Of a stretch of DNA of 64,000 nucleotides, positions 43,088-51,101 are shown one piece after another. Source of the stretch: Pseudonocardia autotrophica (GTDB taxonomy: Bacteria > Actinomycetota > Actinomycetes > Mycobacteriales > Pseudonocardiaceae). The stretch spans positions 1 to 64,000 of the forward strand of contig NZ_JNYD01000007.1 of NCBI RefSeq assembly GCF_000717175.1. The letters run 5' to 3'. The notes under the pieces are model-generated. The model ran no database searches. It saw only the letters and a list, made by a program, of their open reading frames with translations, and was not told where the DNA came from. The translations under genes and the position numbers were made by a program. The number at the start of each line of letters is the position of its first letter. Within the stretch, counting starts at the first letter, position 1.

Positions 43088-45994
43088 GAGCGAGGGACCC
43101 GGGCCCGGGGCGCCCGTCAGGCGCAGGGCCAGGGCGAACGCCGCAGCGTCGTCGAGCCCCGCACCCTTGGTGAGCGCGGCCTCGAGCCGGGGGCCGAGCG
43201 CCGTGCGGGCCGCCGCCTCGACCCGGCGCTCGCGGTCCAGGTCCGGGCCGAACGCCGGGGTGGCGCGCGGGCTGGCCCGCAGCGCGCCGAGCAGCGTGGC
43301 GGCCTCGGCGTGCCGGCCAAGCCGGGACAGCGCCTCGATCAGCGCGCGGATCGCGACCCAGGTGTGTGTCCAGGACCCGGAGCGGTGCCAGTGCTCCAGC
43401 AGCGGCCGCAGCTCGGCGAGCGGGGCGTCGCCGTGCCGGACCGCCGAGGTGAGCAGGGTGTGCCGGGCGATCCCGGCGACGAACGTGGAGTCGGCCTCCT
43501 CGGCCAGCGCCACTGCGGCGCGCAGGTGCGCCCCGGCCCCGGGGTCGCCCTGCTCGGTGCGGTGCTCGCCCTGCGCATATTCGCCCCAGGCCCGCACGGT
43601 CGGCGCGCCGGACCGGGCCGCGACTCCGGCGAGCTCGGCCTCCAACGCCGTCGTGTCCGGGTCGGCGCCGGTGTCGTCGCCGCGGGCGTAGGTCGTGCAC
43701 AACAGCCGGTCGACGAGGGCGGCCACCACCACGTGGTCGTCGGGTCCGTCGGGGTCGTCCCGCGGGGTCGTCCGCAGAGCGGCGCGGGCCGCGTCGGCCG
43801 CCGTCCGGGCCTCGGACAGCCGGCCGGCGAAGGTGTGGAGGTTGGCGAAGAGCTCGTGGCCGTGGGCGGGGAAGCCGAGCGCGGTCAACGCGTCCGCGTG
43901 CGCCGCGGCCAGGTCGAGGTCCCCGCGCTGCCAGCAGGCGCAGGCGACGAAGTACACCGTGCGGGCGGCGGCGGGGGAGAGCCGACGGGTCGCGACGCGG
44001 CCGTCGGCACCCACCACCCCGGCCGCCCGCAGGGCCTCCTCGGCCGGGTCGACGAGATCGATCCGGCAGCGCAGGTAGCCGAGCTCGGCGAACAGCCCGG
44101 CGAGGCGCAGCAGGTCGTCGCGGGGCCCGTTCTCGACGAGCCAGGCGTGGGCCCGCCGGAGATCGGCCAGGTGGGCGTCGAACCGGCGCACCGCCTCCGC
44201 CTCCCCGGGCCCGCGCCGCGCACGGCTCACCTCCGCCGCGAGGCCCGCGGCCCACGCGGCGTGCCGGGCCCGCAGGCCGGGCCCTTCCGCCCGCTCGGCG
44301 ATCCGGCTCCGGCCGAAGGCGCGCAGGGTCTCCAGCATCGTGAACCGCGTCCCCCGCCGGACGACGAGCGAGCGCTCGACCAGGTCCGGCAGCGCCGCCG
44401 CGTCGCCGCACACGGCCTCGACCGCCGCCGGCTCGACCGGCCCGGCGAACACGGCCATCCGGTCGAAGAGCGTGCGCTGCTCTTCGTCGAGCAGGCCGTA
44501 GGACCAGGCGACGACGTCGCGGAGCGAGCGGTGCCGGGCGGCGGCCGTGCGCCGCCCGCCGCGCAGCACGTCGAGGGGCCGGTCGAGGGCCTCCACCAGC
44601 CCGGCCAGCCCCAGCGGCAGGGCCCGGGCGGCGGCGAGCTCCAGGGCGAGCGGCAGCCCGTCGAGCCGCGCGCAGATCTCGTCGACGAGCGCCCCGTCGA
44701 CGACCGCGGCGGGGTCGCCCGCCCGGATCCGGTCGGCCAGCAGCCGGGCCGCGTCGGGCGGGCCGAGCGGGGCGACGGGCAGGCACTGCTCGGCGTCGAT
44801 CCGCAGCGCCTCCCGGCCGGTGGCCAGGACGTCGACGCCCGGCGCGCCCGCCACCACGGCCTCCGCCAGCGCCGCCGCCCGCTCGACGACGTGCTCGCAG
44901 TTGTCCAGCACCAGGAGCAGCCGCCGCGGCGCGAGCACCTCGACGATCCGCTCCCGCAGCGAGCCCGCGTCGGCGTCGATGATCCGCAGGAGCCCGGCCA
45001 GGGCGGACTCGACGTCGTCCGGGCCGCCGTCGCCGAGCTCCACGAGCAGGACGCCGTCGGGATACCGCGCGCCGGCCTCCGCGGCGACGTGCCGGGCCAG
45101 CCGGGTCTTGCCGACGCCCCCGGGCCCGGTGAGCGTGACCAGCCGGGACCGGTCGAGCAGCTCGGCGGCCAGGGCGAGCTCCGCGCTCCGCCCGACGAAC
45201 GAGTTGGCGGGCGGACGAGGCGACGCGGTGCGTCCGGGAGCGACGGACGGAGGCGGTGCGGTGGGCGGGGGTGCGAGCTCCTGGCGCAGCACCCGGCCCT
45301 CGAGCTCGCGCAGCTCCGGTGAGGGGTCCAGCCCCAGCTCCTCGGCCAGCCGGGTGCGCAGCGCCGCGTAGGCGTCGAGCGCCTCGGCCTGGCGCCCGGC
45401 GGCGACGAGCGCCCGCATCAGCACGCCGACGGCGCGCTCGCGCAGCGGTTCGGCGCGGACCAGCGGTTCCAGCGCGGCGACGGCGTCGGCGGGCCGGCCC
45501 GCCTCGAGCAGGGCGGTCGCCCGCTCCTCGACGGCGTGCCGGTGCAGCTCGTCGAGCCGCGCCACCTCGGGCTCGACGGTGGGGTGGTCGAGGTCGGCGA
45601 AGGGCCGCCCGCGCCACAGCGCGAGGGCGGCGTCGAGCACGGCGAGCCGGGCGGCCGGGTCGTGCCCGTCCGCGGCGAGGCCGTCGAGCAGATCGGTGAA
45701 GGCGGCGGCGTCGACCGCGGTCCGGTCGGCACGCAGCCGGTAGCCCCGCGGGGTCGTCTCGACCACGAGGCCCGGCGGCAGCAGCCGGCGCAGCCGCGCC
45801 ACGTTCGTCTGCACGGCGCCCGCCGGGTCGGCCGGCGGGGTGGCGCCCCAGACCAGCTCGGCGAGCAGGTCCACCGGCACGGGCTCGTCCAGGCGCAGCG
45901 CCAGGGCGGCGAGCAGGCGCCGCTGCCGCGCCGACCCGACCGCGACCGACCCGTCGGCGAGGGCGAGCGGTCCGAGCACCCGGAGGGCCGCCAT
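43079..45994 (-). CDS. BTAD/AfsR-type transcriptional regulator with NB-ARC ATPase and TPR-like repeats
   Basis: A 971-residue regulator. Residues 1-85 hold an OmpR-like winged helix (MAALRVLGPLALADG, VDLLAELVWG, PRGYRLRA), 95-240 a bacterial transcriptional activation domain, and about 265-560 an NB-ARC/AfsR-like ATPase with Walker A LTGPGGVGKTRLA, Walker B LLLVLDNCEHV and GLPLALELAAARA. The rest is helical, TPR-like. Such proteins activate neighbouring genes, often secondary metabolism, under ATP control. It is divergent from a SAM methyltransferase (46157), the likeliest target. The ATG at 45994 begins the conserved winged helix; the frame stays open upstream across the methyltransferase, which is an artefact of high GC. 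Confidence 0.88.
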   Translation of the reverse strand: MAALRVLGPLALADGSVAVGSARQRRLLAALALRLDEPVPVDLLAELVWGATPPADPAGAVQTNVARLRRLLPPGLVVETTPRGYRLRADRTAVDAAAFTDLLDGLAADGHDPAARLAVLDAALALWRGRPFADLDHPTVEPEVARLDELHRHAVEERATALLEAGRPADAVAALEPLVRAEPLRERAVGVLMRALVAAGRQAEALDAYAALRTRLAEELGLDPSPELRELEGRVLRQELAPPPTAPPPSVAPGRTASPRPPANSFVGRSAELALAAELLDRSRLVTLTGPGGVGKTRLARHVAAEAGARYPDGVLLVELGDGGPDDVESALAGLLRIIDADAGSLRERIVEVLAPRRLLLVLDNCEHVVERAAALAEAVVAGAPGVDVLATGREALRIDAEQCLPVAPLGPPDAARLLADRIRAGDPAAVVDGALVDEICARLDGLPLALELAAARALPLGLAGLVEALDRPLDVLRGGRRTAAARHRSLRDVVAWSYGLLDEEQRTLFDRMAVFAGPVEPAAVEAVCGDAAALPDLVERSLVVRRGTRFTMLETLRAFGRSRIAERAEGPGLRARHAAWAAGLAAEVSRARRGPGEAEAVRRFDAHLADLRRAHAWLVENGPRDDLLRLAGLFAELGYLRCRIDLVDPAEEALRAAGVVGADGRVATRRLSPAAARTVYFVACACWQRGDLDLAAAHADALTALGFPAHGHELFANLHTFAGRLSEARTAADAARAALRTTPRDDPDGPDDHVVVAALVDRLLCTTYARGDDTGADPDTTALEAELAGVAARSGAPTVRAWGEYAQGEHRTEQGDPGAGAHLRAAVALAEEADSTFVAGIARHTLLTSAVRHGDAPLAELRPLLEHWHRSGSWTHTWVAIRALIEALSRLGRHAEAATLLGALRASPRATPAFGPDLDRERRVEAAARTALGPRLEAALTKGAGLDDAAAFALALRLTGAPGPGPSLGT

Positions 45995-46156
45995 CGGGCC
46001 ATCGTGGCGCATCCGGTGCGCGGGCGGCAGCGTCTTTCGTCCCCTTCGCCTCGTTCGGCGCCGGCGGGGCCGTACCCGGACCGCCGCTGACAGCGGACCG
46101 ACAGGAGGCCGACAGCACGCCCGGCCATCGTCGTCGGCGAGAGAAGGGGGAGACCC

Positions 46157-47251
46157 ATGACCGCCACCGACACGACCACCACCACAGCGACGACCGGGAC
46201 CACCGAGTCCTTGACCGAGCGACTCTTCGCCGCCCTGCTCGCCACGATGGACGTCCACGCCGTCTACCTCGGCGACCGGCTCGGCTACTACCGCGCGCTC
46301 GCCGACGGCCCGGACGGCACCGCCCTGACCCCGGCCGAGCTCGCCGCCCGCACCGGCACCGCCGAGCGCTACACCCGGGAGTGGTGCGAGCAGCAGGCCG
46401 TCACCGGGATCCTGACGGCCGACGCCGAGCCCGACGGCACCGCCCGCCGCTACGCGCTGCCGGTCGAGCACCGGGCCGCGCTGGTCGACGTCCTGTCCCT
46501 GGACCACGTCGTCCCGCTCGCCCGGCTCGCGCTGGGGTGCGCCAAGCAGACGGACCTGCTCGCCGAGGCCTTCCGCACCGGCGGCGGCGTCTCGTGGGCA
46601 CAGCACGGCACCGACGCCCGCGAGGGCCAGGCCGCCGCCAACCGGCCGCTGTTCCTCGGGCCCCTCGGCCGCGAGTACCTGCCCTCGGTCCCCGACATCG
46701 ACGCGACGCTGCGGGCCGGGGCCCGGGTCGCCGACGTCGGGTGCGGGCACGGCTGGTCGGCGATCGGGATCGCCCTGGCCTACCCCGAGGTGACCGTCGA
46801 CGGCTTCGACCTCGACGAACCCTCCGTCGAGGCCGCCCGCCGCAACGCACGGGAGGCGGGGGTGGCCGACCGGGTCCGCTTCCACCTCGCTGACGCCGGT
46901 TCCGCCGACGGGACCTACGACGTCGTCTTCGCCTTCGAGTGCATCCACGACCTGCCCGACCCCGTCGCGGTCCTGGAGGCGATGCGCGGGCTCGGCGGGA
47001 CCGTCGTGGTCATGGACGAGCGGGTGGCCGAGACGTTCGCGGCGCCCGGCGACGAGATCGAGCGGCTCATGTACGGCTACAGCCTGCTGTGCTGCCTCGC
47101 CGACGGGATGGCCCACGAGGACTCCGCCGGCACCGGGACCGTCATGCGGCCGGACACCCTGCGCCGCTACGCCCGCGAGGCGGGGTTCGCGGACCTGGAG
47201 ATCCTCGACATCGAGAACGACTTCTTCCGCTTCTACCGCCTGGTGCGGTGA
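46157..47251 (+). CDS. class I SAM-dependent methyltransferase with N-terminal winged-helix dimerisation domain
   Basis: A 364-residue enzyme. Residues 20-120 resemble the Rv2258c-type winged-helix domain that precedes many small-molecule methyltransferases (AVYLGDRLGYYRAL, TGTAERYTREWCEQQAVTG). Residues 175-300 form the Rossmann methyltransferase fold with motif I VADVGCGHGWSAIGIA, motif II VDGFDLDEPS and VVFAFECIHDLPDP. The N-terminus is a Thr-rich run (TDTTTTTATTGTT). Its target is unknown; the divergent BTAD regulator suggests regulated expression. The preceding GAGAAGGGGGAGA supplies a ribosome site. Confidence 0.85.
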   Translation: MTATDTTTTTATTGTTESLTERLFAALLATMDVHAVYLGDRLGYYRALADGPDGTALTPAELAARTGTAERYTREWCEQQAVTGILTADAEPDGTARRYALPVEHRAALVDVLSLDHVVPLARLALGCAKQTDLLAEAFRTGGGVSWAQHGTDAREGQAAANRPLFLGPLGREYLPSVPDIDATLRAGARVADVGCGHGWSAIGIALAYPEVTVDGFDLDEPSVEAARRNAREAGVADRVRFHLADAGSADGTYDVVFAFECIHDLPDPVAVLEAMRGLGGTVVVMDERVAETFAAPGDEIERLMYGYSLLCCLADGMAHEDSAGTGTVMRPDTLRRYAREAGFADLEILDIENDFFRFYRLVR

Positions 47252-47279
47252 TCGGCGGGGCCGGACCTCGCGAGGCGCC

Positions 47280-49439
47280 TCACGCCACCGGCAGCGCCTC
47301 CGTCAGGGCCTCCGTCAGGAGCGCGACCAGCGCGGCGTGCTGCACGTCGGCCGAGGACCCGACCTCCTCGTCGGAGCCGTCGAGCGCCTGGGCGGCGAGG
47401 CCGGCCTTGCCGTCGATCAGCTCGGCGATCCTGGCGTCGATGGTCTGCGCGGCGATGATGCGCCACGCGGTGACCGGTTCCGTCTGGCCGATGCGGTGGC
47501 TGCGGTCGATCGCCTGCGTCTGCTCGGCGGCCGTCCAGGAGAGCTCCGCGAGGACGATGTTCGACGCGACCTGCAGGTTGAGCCCGACGCCGGCCGCGGT
47601 CAGCGAGCAGACCGCGACGGAGACGTCCGGGTCGTTGACGAAGGCGTCGATGTTGCGCTGCCGGACGGCCGACGTCTGGTCGCCGCGGATCGAGGAGAAT
47701 CGGACACCCTGCTTGGTGAAAACCTCCTCCGCGGCGTCCATGACGTCGACGTGCTTGGCGAAGAAGACCACCTTGCCCGCGCTGCGGGCGAGCTGGGCGG
47801 CGTAGTCCGCGGCGAGGGCCGCCTTCGCCTGGCCGATGCGGCGCATCATGCCGAAGACGTTGTCGCCGCTCGACGCCTCGGCCGCGTCCTTCTGCTCCCA
47901 CCGGGCGACCCGGCGCACGAGGTCGTGGTCGATGCCCTCGACGACCGCGCCGGACCGGCGGGTGGCCAGCGCGTCCTCGTAGCGCGCCACGAGGCGACGC
48001 GCGAGGTCGCGCTCGGCCGCCCGGATCGAGCGGCCTGCGGCCCCGTCGAGCTCGACGGGGAGGTCGGCGATCCGCCGGGCCGGAATGTCCGCGGCGACGT
48101 CGACCTTGCGCCGGCGGACGATGCCGCGGTCCACGACCGCCTGCCGGGCGGCGCGGTAGAAGCCCGGGTCGGCCGGGGTGAGGCCGGTCGCGGCGAGCGC
48201 GTCCATCAGCTCGGCGCGCGGCTTCGTCGAGTCGATCCACCCGAGGAACTGCCAGATGGCGAGGAAGTCCTCGATGTCGTTGATCAGCGGGGTGCCGGTC
48301 AGGGCCATCAGCAGCGGCCGCGCGGTGAAGGACCGGATGCGGTCGGAGATCTCCAGGACGTGCTGCGAGCGCTGGGAGGACTTGTTCTTGATGAAGTGGG
48401 CCTCGTCAACGACCATCCCGCGGAAGCCGAAGTCGCCGATCCAGCCCACGTGCCGGTCGAGCACCTCGTAGTTGACGACGACGATGTCGGCGAAGCCGTC
48501 GACGGTCTCGCCGTTGCCGTGGATCGCGGTGGCCGCGCGGCGGGGCGTCCAGATGCCGGCCTCGCGCACCCAGTTCGTCTTGACGACGTTGGGCACGACG
48601 ACCAGCAGGGGATAGGCGTCGGCCGCCTCGGCGGCGAGCAGCGCCTGGGCCGTCTTGCCCAGCCCCGGCTCGTCGGCGAGCAGGAAGGTGCGGTGGCCGG
48701 CCGCGGCCGCGGCGACCACGCGGGCCTGGTGCGGCATCAGCTCGCGGTCGTTCCCGCCCCGCGCCTTCCGGGTGGACGGCGCGGACTCGACCGTCGGCAG
48801 GGTCATGCACGCCGCGGTGCCGGCGCCGGCCCGCTCGAACGACCGCAGCAGCGGCCCGAGCAGCTCCCAGCCCGCGAGCGGGGTGGGACGGGGTGCGGCC
48901 GGCCGGGGGGCCGAGAAGTCGGGGGCGAGGAACGGGTTCGCCATCTGCCGCGAGACCACCGACTGCGGAACGACGCGGGGCCTGGCGGGGGCGGCGGGGG
49001 CCTCCACGACGGGGGCCGGGACGTCCTCCTCGGGGGCGGTCTCGATGCCCGCCTTCCGCAGGACCGTGCGGGTGAGGGAACGGGCCTCGTCGGTGACGAC
49101 GGCGTCCTCCTCGAGGAGCGCGAGCAGGGTGGGCTCGCGGACGGCGCTCATGGCCAGGGCCTTCGCGATGCCGTCGAGCCGCTTGAGCTTCTCGGTCCGC
49201 TGCCGGTCGCGGGCGTTCTCGTCCGCCCGGACGCGGGCGCGCTCCTGGCGCAGCAACAATGCGACCGCCTGGAACTTCGTCCGCGTCGCGGGTGTCACCC
49301 GGCTGTTCCGCAGGGCGGTCTCGACCTCGCGGACGGAGCGTGCCAGCACCGACATGACGTCCTCGGCGCGTTCGTGGCCGCGTCGGTTCTGCGGGGCGCT
49401 ACGGCGAGCCCTCGTCTGGGGCTTGCCTCGTCGAGCCAC
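47280..49439 (-). CDS. SNF2-family DEAD/DEAH helicase
   Basis: A 719-residue SNF2/HARP-like ATPase. Motif I is LADEPGLGKTAQ, motif II is DEAH in MVVDEAHFIKNKSSQ, motif III LMALTGTPLIND, and the second RecA lobe has VVFFAKHVDVMD, FSSIRGD, SLTAAGVGLNL and motif VI DRSHRIGQTEPV. The first 200 residues contain a basic N-terminus and an Ala/Pro-rich linker, without the zinc or SH3 domains of larger relatives. It should remodel protein-DNA complexes or anneal forked DNA. GTG start with GAGGAGG six bases upstream. It is not beside restriction or defence genes, so a general repair role is more likely than defence. Confidence 0.88.
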   Translation of the reverse strand: MARRGKPQTRARRSAPQNRRGHERAEDVMSVLARSVREVETALRNSRVTPATRTKFQAVALLLRQERARVRADENARDRQRTEKLKRLDGIAKALAMSAVREPTLLALLEEDAVVTDEARSLTRTVLRKAGIETAPEEDVPAPVVEAPAAPARPRVVPQSVVSRQMANPFLAPDFSAPRPAAPRPTPLAGWELLGPLLRSFERAGAGTAACMTLPTVESAPSTRKARGGNDRELMPHQARVVAAAAAGHRTFLLADEPGLGKTAQALLAAEAADAYPLLVVVPNVVKTNWVREAGIWTPRRAATAIHGNGETVDGFADIVVVNYEVLDRHVGWIGDFGFRGMVVDEAHFIKNKSSQRSQHVLEISDRIRSFTARPLLMALTGTPLINDIEDFLAIWQFLGWIDSTKPRAELMDALAATGLTPADPGFYRAARQAVVDRGIVRRRKVDVAADIPARRIADLPVELDGAAGRSIRAAERDLARRLVARYEDALATRRSGAVVEGIDHDLVRRVARWEQKDAAEASSGDNVFGMMRRIGQAKAALAADYAAQLARSAGKVVFFAKHVDVMDAAEEVFTKQGVRFSSIRGDQTSAVRQRNIDAFVNDPDVSVAVCSLTAAGVGLNLQVASNIVLAELSWTAAEQTQAIDRSHRIGQTEPVTAWRIIAAQTIDARIAELIDGKAGLAAQALDGSDEEVGSSADVQHAALVALLTEALTEALPVA

Positions 49440-49785
49440 TCATTCCTCCTCGGAGATGCCCGGCAGGGCCGCCGCTGCGGCCGCGCCGCGCACAGTGCTG
49501 CGGTCGGGTGTGGGCGTGGCGGGGGAGACCGAGACGGCTCCTCCGGGACGCCGCCGGTCCGGGTCTGCGTGAGATCACCGCCGCCGGGGCGTACAGCCCG
49601 CACACGGCACAACAGGGATTCCCGGTCGACGATTCCGCGACACCCACCGCGCAGGCCGGCCGTGACCGGATGCGCGGCGCCCAGCGGGGTGCCCGCGCCG
49701 TCCACCGTACCGTCCGGGGACCGGTGCCGGCACCGCGACGCGCCGGGGAGTGATCACGCCGACCGCGGACCCGCAGGTCGCAGGG
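49440..49785. other. 346-bp interval without a convincing gene
   Basis: Between the helicase start and tRNA-Leu I see no supported gene. The open frames here lack a ribosome site or a recognisable domain, and several of both strands overlap one another. The segment probably holds the helicase promoter and the 3' flank of the tRNA. No clear terminator hairpin was found by eye. Confidence 0.6.
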
Positions 49786-49862
49786 TGGTGCCCCCGGTGA
49801 GACTCGAACTCACACTGGGCGGATTTTGAGTCCGCTGCCTCTGCCGATTGGGCTACGGGGGC
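49786..49862 (-). tRNA. tRNA-Leu (anticodon CAA), short-variable-loop form, CCA encoded
   Basis: A complete cloverleaf on the minus strand: acceptor GCCCCCG/CGGGGGC with A73 and encoded CCA, D arm around GCCCAATCGGCAGAGGC, anticodon stem GCGGA/TCCGC with loop CTCAAAA, a 5-nt variable loop CCAGT, and T arm GTGAG-TTCGAGT-CTCAC. The anticodon CAA would read UUG. Bacterial tRNA-Leu normally has a long variable arm; this one does not. As I recall, the same short form sits beside the PdtaR orthologue in other actinobacteria. Confidence 0.92.
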
Positions 49863-50001
49863 CGGCAGGCCGCCCTCCGGCTCCGACTGTGTTCTCGCTC
49901 GCGTCGCGCGGGATCACAGGGCCTGGGCAACCTGCGCGCAACCTTATCGCCGCTACCCTGGGCCCTTGCGTTCGACCCGCATGCCTAAGGAGAACCCACC
50001 C

Positions 50002-50631
50002 GTGAGCCAGCCAGTGTCCGAGGACAAGACGACCGACGACGGACCCGCCGTCGGCTGGCGCGTCCTCGTGGTGGAGGACGAGGCGCTGATCCGTCTCGAC
50101 CTGACCGAGATGCTCGGGGAAGAGGGATACCGGATCGCGGGCGAGGCCCCCGACGGTGAGGCGGCCATCGAGATGGCCCGCGACCTCAAGCCCGACCTCG
50201 TGATCATGGACGTCAAGATGCCGAAGAAGGACGGCATCGAGGCGGCCGCCACGATCGTCGAGGAGAAGATCGCGCCCGTCGTCATGCTCACCGCCTTCAG
50301 CCAGCGCGACCTCATCGAGCGTGCGCGCGACGCGGGCGCCATGGCCTACCTGGTCAAGCCGTTCGCCCGGCACGAGCTGGTGCCCGCGATCGAGCTCGCC
50401 GTGTCCCGCTTCGCCGAGAAGCGCGCCCTCGAGGACGAGGTCGCCTCCCTGCACGACCGGTTCGAGACCCGCAAGGTCGTCGACCGGGCCAAGGGCCTGC
50501 TGATGGCGAAGCAGAACATGACCGAGCCCGAGGCCTTCCGGTGGATCCAGCGCACCGCGATGGACCGCCGCACCACGATGAAGGCGGTCGCCGAGGCCGT
50601 CATCGAGGGGCTCGCCCCCGCGAAGGGCTGA
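50002..50631 (+). CDS. pdtaR: PdtaR-type response regulator with RNA-binding ANTAR domain
   Basis: A 209-residue antiterminator nearly collinear with M. tuberculosis Rv1626. The receiver domain (residues 20-140) has VVEDEALIRLDLTEML, the phosphoacceptor in MDVKMPKKDG (about D70) and LTAFSQRDLIERARDAGAMAYLVKPF. The ANTAR domain (about 150-205) has RKVVDRAKGLLMAKQNMTEPEAF and RTAMDRRTTMKAVAE. Phosphorylated by a PdtaS-type histidine kinase (not in the window), it binds paired hairpins in mRNA leaders and prevents termination. In mycobacteria the targets include ethanolamine and related genes. The GTG at 50002 has AAGGAGA eight bases upstream; an ATG seven codons earlier is possible but lacks one. 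Confidence 0.95.
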   Translation: MSQPVSEDKTTDDGPAVGWRVLVVEDEALIRLDLTEMLGEEGYRIAGEAPDGEAAIEMARDLKPDLVIMDVKMPKKDGIEAAATIVEEKIAPVVMLTAFSQRDLIERARDAGAMAYLVKPFARHELVPAIELAVSRFAEKRALEDEVASLHDRFETRKVVDRAKGLLMAKQNMTEPEAFRWIQRTAMDRRTTMKAVAEAVIEGLAPAKG

Positions 50632-50724
50632 GCGGAGCCCGCGGAGCGAGCATCGGCTCGGAGCGGAGCTCGCGGAGCGAGCATCGGCTCGGAGCGGAGC
50701 CCGCGGAGCGGGCATCAGCACCGC
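50632..50724 (+). repeat. three tandem 31-bp repeats after pdtaR
   Basis: Units start at 50632, 50663 and 50694 with consensus GCGGAGCCCGCGGAGCGAGC + ATCGGCTCGGA. Units 1 and 2 differ at one base; unit 3 diverges at its end. The array begins at the base after the pdtaR stop codon and each unit contains CGGAGCG/CGAGC blocks able to pair with the next. No spacers separate the units, so it is not a CRISPR. Confidence 0.85.
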
Positions 50725-50746
50725 CCCGCACCTCACCGCACGTCGT

Positions 50747-50785
50747 CGCGAGGCCGTCCCGGCAGACCGCCGGGGCGGCCTCGCG
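50747..50785 (+). terminator. long hairpin terminator downstream of pdtaR
   Basis: CGCGAGGCCG (50747-50756) pairs with CGGCCTCGCG (50776-50785), continued by a T:G wobble and CCCGGC/GCCGGG, giving about 17 pairs with a 5-nt loop. It lies between pdtaR and the liv operon. Confidence 0.75.
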
Positions 50786-50811
50786 CCGTTCTCCGACCCG
50801 TGCGCATGATC

Positions 50812-50827
50812 GTTACCCTGCGGTAAC
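50812..50827 (+). promoter_or_regulatory. GlnR-like palindrome GTTACC-N4-GGTAAC in the livJ upstream region
   Basis: The perfect inverted repeat can be read as GTTAC-N6-GTAAC, close to the GTnAC-N6-GaAAC half-site pair of actinobacterial GlnR. Eighty bp further on, TGATAAC is repeated exactly 11 bp apart (50895-50901, 50906-50912). The whole interval 50786-51101 has no gene and must hold the livJ promoter. The regulator assignment is tentative. Confidence 0.4.
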
Positions 50828-51101
50828 GGCACCGCGGGAAGTGCGAGCTTCACCACGTGCTAACGCCGTCTGTGCTGGTCAGCGCGCTGCCGCTTGATAA
50901 CGATCTGATAACTCAGCACTCCGGGTGAGGCCGTGGTGACGCTGCGCGATATCCGGTTGCGGTCTGGTAAAGCTGCCGCCGCTCGGGATGACGCCGCACC
51001 CGCCGGTGACCTAACGTCCGCGGCGCTTCCGGCGTCTGTCCGGGGGCCTGGCGGGTGCTCGGGGGACCGCCGTCGACGTGGTTGGCACGGAAGGACAGAA
51101 C

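Noticed and set aside
43079..47116. BTAD regulator extended to 1345 residues
   Set aside because: The added N-terminus lies antisense to the methyltransferase and has no domain. The winged helix begins at the ATG at 45994.
47280..49439. SNF2 helicase as part of a defence island
   Set aside because: Neighbours are a methyltransferase under a BTAD regulator, a tRNA and pdtaR; no nuclease, restriction or sensor gene is adjacent.
49508..49753. Small protein-coding gene between helicase and tRNA-Leu
   Set aside because: No ribosome site, no hydrophobic or domain pattern, and overlapping open frames on both strands as expected for very high GC.
50632..50724. CRISPR array
   Set aside because: The repeats are contiguous without spacers and no cas gene is present.
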